Assembly (NCBI RefSeq): GCF_900250115.1
Contig: NZ_LT984803.1
Location: 744,001-808,000 of the forward strand
Direction: 5' to 3'
Length of the DNA: 64,000 nt
Source of the DNA: Cupriavidus taiwanensis
GTDB lineage: Bacteria; Pseudomonadota; Gammaproteobacteria; Burkholderiales; Burkholderiaceae
The notes beneath the pieces were generated by a model. That model had not been told where the DNA came from. It ran no database searches and was given only the letters and a program-made list of their open reading frames with translations. Both the position numbers and the translations under genes were made by a program. Shown in pieces: positions 59,218-64,000 of the stretch. The number at the start of each line of letters is the position of its first letter. The first letter of the stretch is position 1.

Positions 59218-60735
59218 ATGACCGTAGTCCAAGCAGGGCAGGTGAACCTGACCGCGCAACAGGTGCCCGGCATCATCGTTGCCATTCAACCGCCGGGCCC
59301 GGCCCCCATCAACGGCGTGCCGAGCAATATCGGCGGCATCGTCGGCACCGCGACCTGGGGTCCTGTGGGCGTTCCCGTCATGGTGTCGGACTATGCCGGC
59401 GGCGCGGCCGTCTTTGGCCAGATGCAGGCCCGCAAGTACGACATGATGACCCTCCTGCGTTGGGCGGCCATGCAGGGTAATGTCGGCGCCTTTTCGCTGG
59501 TGCGCGTGACCGACGGCACTGACGTCGCCGCGTCGGCGATCTTCGCCACCAACTTCGTCACGCTGACCTCGAAGTACACCGGCACGCTGGGCAACAGCAT
59601 CAGCGCCATTCTGGCGGCTGGTACCGCGGCGAACACCGTCAAGCTGACCATCACCCTGGCCGGCTTCCAGCCCGAGGTCTTCGACAACATCCCGGGCTCT
59701 GGCGCGACGCAGCGCGACAACATCGTCAAGGCGGTGAATCTCGGCAACAGCCAGTTCCGCGGCCCCTCGACGATCTGCGTGGCCACGGCCGGCGCCGGCT
59801 CGACCGGCCCGACCCTCCCGGCGACGATCAACCTGACCGGCGGCACTGACGGCGCAACGACCATCACCGGCTCGGTCCTGCTGGGTACCGACACCGCGCC
59901 GCGCAAGGGGCTGTATGCCCTGCGCAAGTCTGGCGCAAGCGTGATCGCGCTGGCCGACTGTGACGACACGACGACCTGGTCCTCGCAGATCGCCTACGGC
60001 TTGGGCGAGGGTGCCTACATGCAGCTGGTCGGCCCGGCCGGCGATGCCATCAGCACCGCCTTGACCGCAAAGGCCTCGGCTGGCATCGACAGCTATGCCG
60101 GCAAGGTGATCTTCGGTGACTGGGTGTACGTCAACGACACGGTGAACAACCAAGTCCGCCTCATCTCGCCGCAAGCCTTCGCGCTGGGCCTGATGGTCAA
60201 CCAGTCGCCCGAGAAGAGCACGCTGAACAAGCAACTGCAGGGCATCGTCGCCACGCAGCGCACCTACAGCAACCAGCCGTATTCGCAGGCCGAACTGCTG
60301 CAACTGGTGCAGGCCGGCATCGACGTGCTGACCAACCCGTCGCCGGGTGGCAAGTACTTCAGCTTCGTGCTGGGCGTGAACACCAGCAGCGACCAAGGCC
60401 AGCGCGAGGATAGCTACACCCGCCTGACCAACTACATCGCCTACAGCATCGATGCCTGGGGCGGCAAGTTCGTCGGTGAGCTGCAGGGCTTCGACGACGA
60501 GGACGAAACCCGCGCGAACGCCTTCGCCGGCCTCGACCAGTTCCTCGCGAACATGAAGGGCGTCCGGCCCAGGATGATCGACAACTACAAGGTCGTGCTC
60601 GACAAGACGAACAACCCGGACGCGCGGATCCGCTCTGGCTGGATGCAGGGCGACGTCCAGGTGCGCTACCTGGCCGTGGTCCGCAACTTCCTCGTGAACT
60701 TGCAAGGCGGTCAAACGACCGTGATCGTGCGGTAA
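59218..60735 (+). CDS. Contractile tail sheath protein
   Basis: The 505-residue protein forms the contractile sheath, so the prophage is myovirus-like. GVPSNIGGIVGTATWGPVGVPVMVSDYAGGAAVFGQM matches the sheath N-terminus. The subtilisin-like middle domain and the C-terminal region (RAIDNYKVVLDKTNNPDARIRSGWMQGDVQVRYLAVVRNFLVNLQGGQT) are typical. TTCTGGAG lies before the ATG at 59218; longer frames upstream are non-coding. Confidence 0.92.
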   Translation: MTVVQAGQVNLTAQQVPGIIVAIQPPGPAPINGVPSNIGGIVGTATWGPVGVPVMVSDYAGGAAVFGQMQARKYDMMTLLRWAAMQGNVGAFSLVRVTDGTDVAASAIFATNFVTLTSKYTGTLGNSISAILAAGTAANTVKLTITLAGFQPEVFDNIPGSGATQRDNIVKAVNLGNSQFRGPSTICVATAGAGSTGPTLPATINLTGGTDGATTITGSVLLGTDTAPRKGLYALRKSGASVIALADCDDTTTWSSQIAYGLGEGAYMQLVGPAGDAISTALTAKASAGIDSYAGKVIFGDWVYVNDTVNNQVRLISPQAFALGLMVNQSPEKSTLNKQLQGIVATQRTYSNQPYSQAELLQLVQAGIDVLTNPSPGGKYFSFVLGVNTSSDQGQREDSYTRLTNYIAYSIDAWGGKFVGELQGFDDEDETRANAFAGLDQFLANMKGVRPRMIDNYKVVLDKTNNPDARIRSGWMQGDVQVRYLAVVRNFLVNLQGGQTTVIVR

Positions 60736-60788
60736 GCACCCGATGAATCCGCCCGGTACGCCGGGCGCCTCTCTCACTGGAGAAACAC

Positions 60789-61220
60789 ATGCCGCAACAA
60801 GGGCTTTCCGTCGGGCGCGATACCACGCTGGTCATCCAGACCCCCACCGGGTCGCTTCCGATCCCCAAGCTGACTGCCTTCCGCAAGAAGCAGGACACCT
60901 CGCAGGAGCGCGTGAAGCTGATCAACGGCGTCTCGCAGCACCTGCGATTCTTCGACGGCTGGTCGGGCTCGTTCAGCATCAACCGCGCCGGCCCGGAGAT
61001 CGAGGGCTACTTCGATCAACTGGAAACCGACTACTACTCGGGCATCAACGAGCAGCCGTGCCAGATCTACGAGACGGTTTCCGAGCCGAGCGGCGCCATC
61101 TCGAAGTGGCGCTATGACGGCGTCGTGCTGTCACTCGACGACGGCGGCGAGGCGGCCGGCGACGCGTCCGTCAAGCTCTCGCTCACCTTCATGGCCTCGC
61201 GCCGCATCCGGATCCTGTAA
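60789..61220 (+). CDS. Tail tube protein
   Basis: The 143-residue protein MPQQGLSVGRDTTLVIQTPTGSLPIPKLTAFRKKQDTSQERVKLINGVSQHLRFFDGWSGSFSINRAGPEIEGYFDQLE matches the beta-barrel tube proteins that stack as hexamers inside the sheath. It follows the sheath gene directly, the universal order in contractile tails. GGAGAAAC precedes the ATG. Confidence 0.88.
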   Translation: MPQQGLSVGRDTTLVIQTPTGSLPIPKLTAFRKKQDTSQERVKLINGVSQHLRFFDGWSGSFSINRAGPEIEGYFDQLETDYYSGINEQPCQIYETVSEPSGAISKWRYDGVVLSLDDGGEAAGDASVKLSLTFMASRRIRIL

Positions 61221-61223
61221 CCC

Positions 61224-61583
61224 ATGGCAAAAGTCACCCTCCGCCCGTCCGAAGAGGTTGTCGCGCGCGCCGCGGCCGAGCATACCGTCACGGACACGAA
61301 CGGGCGCCAGATCACGCTGAAGAAGCCGGGCATCCTGGCGCAATTCCGCTTGGTCGAGGCCATGGGCCCCGATGCGGCTGAGAACGCCGTCTACCGCACG
61401 ATGTGCATGCCGGTGATCTACGTGGCGGCCATCGATGGCGAGCCGATCATCCCGCCGACCAGCAAGCTGGAACTGGAGGCGCTGATCAGTCAGCTTGACG
61501 AGGCCGGATTGATGGCCGTCCAACTCGGCATGGCCAAGGTCGAGGGCGGAGACGGCGGAGGCGCGGACACCGCAAAAAACTAG
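61224..61583 (+). CDS. Tail assembly chaperone, short form
   Basis: The 119-residue protein (MAKVTLRPSEEVVARAAAEHTVTDTNGRQITLKKPGILAQFRLVEAMGPDAAENAVYRTMCMPVIYVAAIDGE) is the G-type tail chaperone that binds the tape measure during assembly. It ends GADTAKN at a TAG directly after a slippery A AAA AAC heptamer, so a longer frameshifted form is also expected. Confidence 0.85.
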   Translation: MAKVTLRPSEEVVARAAAEHTVTDTNGRQITLKKPGILAQFRLVEAMGPDAAENAVYRTMCMPVIYVAAIDGEPIIPPTSKLELEALISQLDEAGLMAVQLGMAKVEGGDGGGADTAKN

Positions 61584-61753
61584 CCCGGGCCCCGGCGTTT
61601 CGGCAGGCGCTGTGGCTCATCAAGAACGGCGTGCCCTATGACGTCGCGTTCTCCTACACCGATGCCGAGCGGTTCGCCGCCTGCGTGGTATTCCGCGAGC
61701 TTGAGGGCGCCACCTTCGACTGGGAAGCGATGTCCTACAAGGATCGACCGTGA
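61224..61753 (+). CDS. Tail assembly chaperone, -1 frameshift product
   Basis: A -1 slip on A AAA AAC at 61574-61580 avoids the TAG at 61581 and continues in the new frame for 57 codons (LARAPAFRQALWLIKNGVPY, SYTDAERFAACVVFREL) to a TGA at 61751. The extended protein has about 176 residues, the GT-type form. The extension has no start of its own, which supports its expression by frameshift. This arrangement is conserved in phage tails. Confidence 0.8.
61574..61580 (+). promoter_or_regulatory. Programmed -1 frameshift site
   Basis: The heptamer A AAA AAC lies in the exact zero-frame phase (GCA AAA AAC TAG). The stop codon follows at once. The next 40 bases are GC-rich (CCCGGGCCCCGG) and can pair, which may stimulate slipping. 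Confidence 0.85.
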
Positions 61754-62229
61754 AGAACTTTCGCAGCCTCGCCGACTTCGCAAACCATTTGACCGTGATG
61801 GCCGCCGAATCCAAGGTGGTCACCGGCTACATGGTCGAGAAGGGCGCCGAGTCGATCCAGAAGATCGCCAAGTCGGAGATTGCCCACTACCAGCCAGCCG
61901 TGGGCCCGTTTGCAAAGTGGGAAGAACTGACCGCTGAAACGGAGTTCGAGAAGATCCGCCTGGGTTACCCGGTGGATGCGCCCCTTCTGCGCACCGGGGA
62001 GATGCGCGACAGCATCAGTTACGTCGTCAGTCTCGAGCGGAATGCGGCTGTCATCGGCTCTGATGACCAAAAGATGGTCTGGCATGAGCAAGGCACGCCG
62101 AAAATGCCGCCGCGCGCGGTGTTAGGCCCGGCTGCCATCCGAGCCAACGAGGACTTGAAGCCGCGATTTAGCCGCACCATCGCCGCTTGGCTGGCTGGCC
62201 GGAGTTGGCGCTTGCCGCGACTCAAATAG
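61750..62229 (+). CDS. HK97 gp10-like tail completion protein
   Basis: The 159-residue protein (VKNFRSLADFANHLTVMAAESKVVTGYMVEKGAESIQKIAKSEIAHYQPAVGPFAKWEEL) has the N-terminal helix, KIAKSEIA and ending HEQGTPKMPPRAVLGPAAI typical of gp10-like or neck/tail completion proteins. Its GTG overlaps the frameshift product's stop by four bases. Confidence 0.75.
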   Translation: MKNFRSLADFANHLTVMAAESKVVTGYMVEKGAESIQKIAKSEIAHYQPAVGPFAKWEELTAETEFEKIRLGYPVDAPLLRTGEMRDSISYVVSLERNAAVIGSDDQKMVWHEQGTPKMPPRAVLGPAAIRANEDLKPRFSRTIAAWLAGRSWRLPRLK

Positions 62230-62427
62230 CCCGGCTATCGCCCCTCCAAGGAAGGGAAAGCCGAACACGACGACGGCAATCGCGCCGGTGATGCGCCGCG
62301 CGCGCCGGTCCAGGCGCTGCCATTCGGTCAGTTCTGGCTTGGGCCGCGGAGGCTTGGGCTTCGGGTATTGCACCCATGAAATGTGGTCAGCCAACCACTC
62401 ATGAGCGCGGATCGTCAGGGATCGCAT
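62122..62427 (-). CDS. Membrane protein on the opposite strand of the tail operon
   Basis: The 101-residue frame MRSLTIRAHEWLADHISWVQYPKPKPPRPKPELTEWQRLDRRARRITGAIAVVVFGFPFLGGAIAGLFE has a proline-rich basic N-terminus and one membrane helix at about residues 45-69. It fills a 238-bp gap that holds no forward gene, overlaps the gp10-like gene by 108 bases and points against the late operon. It may be cargo expressed in the lysogen. Confidence 0.5.
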   Translation of the reverse strand: MRSLTIRAHEWLADHISWVQYPKPKPPRPKPELTEWQRLDRRARRITGAIAVVVFGFPFLGGAIAGLFESRQAPTPASQPSGDGAAKSRLQVLVGSDGSRA

Positions 62428-62467
62428 AGGCCGATTTCGGGTTCAGGAACGATAAGTATAGGTCACC

Positions 62468-64000
62468 ATGATCGACGCATATAAGATCGGCGCCACGCTG
62501 GTCCTGAACGACCTGATCGCGCCTCAACTGCTGAAGCTGGCGGCCGAGTTCAAGAAGGTCGACGCGCTGGCCCTGCAGGTCAACAAGCGCCTGAAGGCGA
62601 TGGGGGCAGAGGCGGCCGGCGTGCGCAACCTCGTCACGGCGACTAAGCAGCTGGAAGGCGGATTGCGGGGCGTCGGCGGCAATGCGCTGCTGGTTGAGCG
62701 GAATCTCCGGCGCATTCGTCGCGCCGTCCCGGCTAGTCTCGGGATCGAGGCCGAGATGGTCCGCGCCAACGCCGAGTCCGCGCAGCTTGCCCGGAACATC
62801 CACGCCATCCACATGGCGGGCGTCGCCGCTTCGCGGTCATCGTTCATGGGGCATCTTGGCGGCGGCGCTGGTGGCGGCGGTGGTCGTCCGGCTCTGCCTG
62901 GCCCTGGCGGCTACATCTCCGGCTTGCCCCGTCGCCGCGGCGGTGCGGCGGCCGGTGGTGGCGGCATGGGCGGCGGTCACGGCGGCAATATCCACGTCGG
63001 CCCCGGCGGATTCGGTGTCGGCGCGATCGGCATGGGCATTCCCGGCGGCGCTCTGGCGCCTGTGGCGGCTGGGATGGCTGGCCTCTACATGACCAAGGCC
63101 ATGTACGACGCCGGCAAGGAGTATCAGGTCGCCTACACCCGGTTCAAGACCTTGAATCTGGGCGAAGAGGTCAACAAGCAAGCCGACCAGTTTGCGCGCG
63201 GCACGCGGGTATTCGGCACGTCGAGCGCCCAGCTGATGGAGACGCTGCGCGAGTCGGTCGGCATGTTCGGCGGCCTGGATCTCGCCAAAGAGGTCGCGCC
63301 GACGCTGGCCGCCCTGAATGCGGCAAATTCCGGCCTGTTCAGCGGCAAGGTTGGCGCGCTCGACGAAGGCGCCGTTCGCGCTGTCATGCGCTTCAATGAC
63401 ATGCGCGGCAAGACCAACTCGAAAGAGGACTTCCTCAGCAGCCTGGATCTAGCCCAGCGCATGGTCACCGGCTCGGGCGGTGCACTGAAGTTCGCCGATC
63501 TCGAGCAATTCGCCAAGACCGGCGGCGCCGCGTTCAAGGGACTGAGCGATCAGGGCATCATGAACATGGCCACCCTGATGCAGGAACAGGGCGGCGCTCG
63601 AACCGGTACCGCGCTAATGTCGCTGTACCAGAACCTGGTAGCCGGCCGGACGCCGAAGAAGACGATGGCCGCGCTGGCAGACGCCGGCTTGGCCGAGTTG
63701 ACAGAGGTCACGAGCGGCAGCGTGGGCGGCAAGCAGATCAAGTCCACTGCGCTTAAGAACATCGTCGACGAGAAGCTGCTCCGGGAAGATCCGGCGGCGT
63801 GGATCATGAAGTACGTCGACGCGGCAGCCATCAAGGCCGGCGCCAAGACTGACTCCGAGAAGATCGCCTTCACCAACCAGCTTCTGTCCAATCGGCAGGC
63901 GTCCAACATGGGCGCCAACTTCACCACGCAGCAGGAACAGGCGCTGCGTGACGCCAAGCTGGTCAAGAACGCCAAGGGCACCCAAGGCACGATCGAAGAG
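62468..64000 (+). CDS. Tail tape measure protein, N-terminal part
   Basis: At least 511 residues are present before the window ends. The start MIDAYKIGATLVLNDLIAPQLLKLAAEFKKVDALALQVNKRL is helical. A glycine-rich segment (about residues 130-185) and hydrophobic stretches (VGAIGMGIPGGALAPVAAGMAGLYM) follow, then VFGTSSAQLMETLRESVGMFGGLD and SLDLAQRMVTG, typical of tape measures that set tail length and form the DNA channel. The ATG at 62468 lacks a strong ribosome site. Confidence 0.85.
   Translation, partial: MIDAYKIGATLVLNDLIAPQLLKLAAEFKKVDALALQVNKRLKAMGAEAAGVRNLVTATKQLEGGLRGVGGNALLVERNLRRIRRAVPASLGIEAEMVRANAESAQLARNIHAIHMAGVAASRSSFMGHLGGGAGGGGGRPALPGPGGYISGLPRRRGGAAAGGGGMGGGHGGNIHVGPGGFGVGAIGMGIPGGALAPVAAGMAGLYMTKAMYDAGKEYQVAYTRFKTLNLGEEVNKQADQFARGTRVFGTSSAQLMETLRESVGMFGGLDLAKEVAPTLAALNAANSGLFSGKVGALDEGAVRAVMRFNDMRGKTNSKEDFLSSLDLAQRMVTGSGGALKFADLEQFAKTGGAAFKGLSDQGIMNMATLMQEQGGARTGTALMSLYQNLVAGRTPKKTMAALADAGLAELTEVTSGSVGGKQIKSTALKNIVDEKLLREDPAAWIMKYVDAAAIKAGAKTDSEKIAFTNQLLSNRQASNMGANFTTQQEQALRDAKLVKNAKGTQGTIEE

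Overview
The first 23.8 kb read as the chromosome of a high-GC betaproteobacterium, most likely a Cupriavidus (Ralstonia eutropha-type) species. The reasons are the base composition, the gene complement, and above all the tandem cyanophycin synthetase genes next to an ABC transporter and a DUF1854 gene. The genus is inferred from gene content, not from a database match. The remaining 40 kb are a temperate contractile-tailed (myovirus-like) prophage that enters at the 3' end of a tmRNA or tRNA gene near 23,860 and runs off the right edge inside the tape-measure gene.

Chromosome, left to right: a truncated iron-type ABC permease divergent from its ATPase; rarA and serS; tRNA-Ser(CGA); a DUF1653-HD protein followed by a PAP2 phosphatase; a convergent CNNM/CorC-type membrane protein; a LysR regulator divergent from a DadA-like FAD dehydrogenase that leads into two polar amino-acid binding proteins and a permease; a leftward pair of cyanophycin synthetases, with the ABC transporter and DUF1854 gene on the other side of their shared upstream region; a small conserved protein; and a lone fimbrial subunit.

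Prophage: next to the attachment site lies a leftward block (24.0-35.1 kb) of small accessory proteins, integrase, excisionase, a lambda-type exonuclease (YqaJ), RecT and a coiled-coil partner. A forward-strand cargo block (35.2-36.8 kb) interrupts it. A second leftward block (36.7-47.7 kb) carries a gp37/gp68 protein, NinB, RusA, a Ref-like nuclease, replication genes with in-gene iterons, an HNH nuclease and a Cro-like protein. The immunity switch is at 47.7 kb, with a rightward repressor-like gene that has a near-leaderless promoter. A 1.4 kb stretch with almost no credible coding sequence (48.4-49.8 kb) holds opposed short transcription units, a densely base-paired region I interpret as a large structured RNA, and a phage tRNA-Met(CAU). 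From 50.5 kb the rightward late operon runs: small and large terminase, portal, scaffold, coat, head-tail genes, sheath, tube, a frameshifted tail chaperone pair, a gp10-like protein and the tape measure.

A 15-bp asymmetric motif, GMTAACRYRTGTGCA, recurs at operon heads across the prophage, and in three places it overlaps a -35 or spacer in a well-spaced promoter. I read it as the binding site of the phage repressor or Cro, which would place several distant operons under one switch. Lysis genes, the rest of the tail and the right attachment site lie beyond the window.
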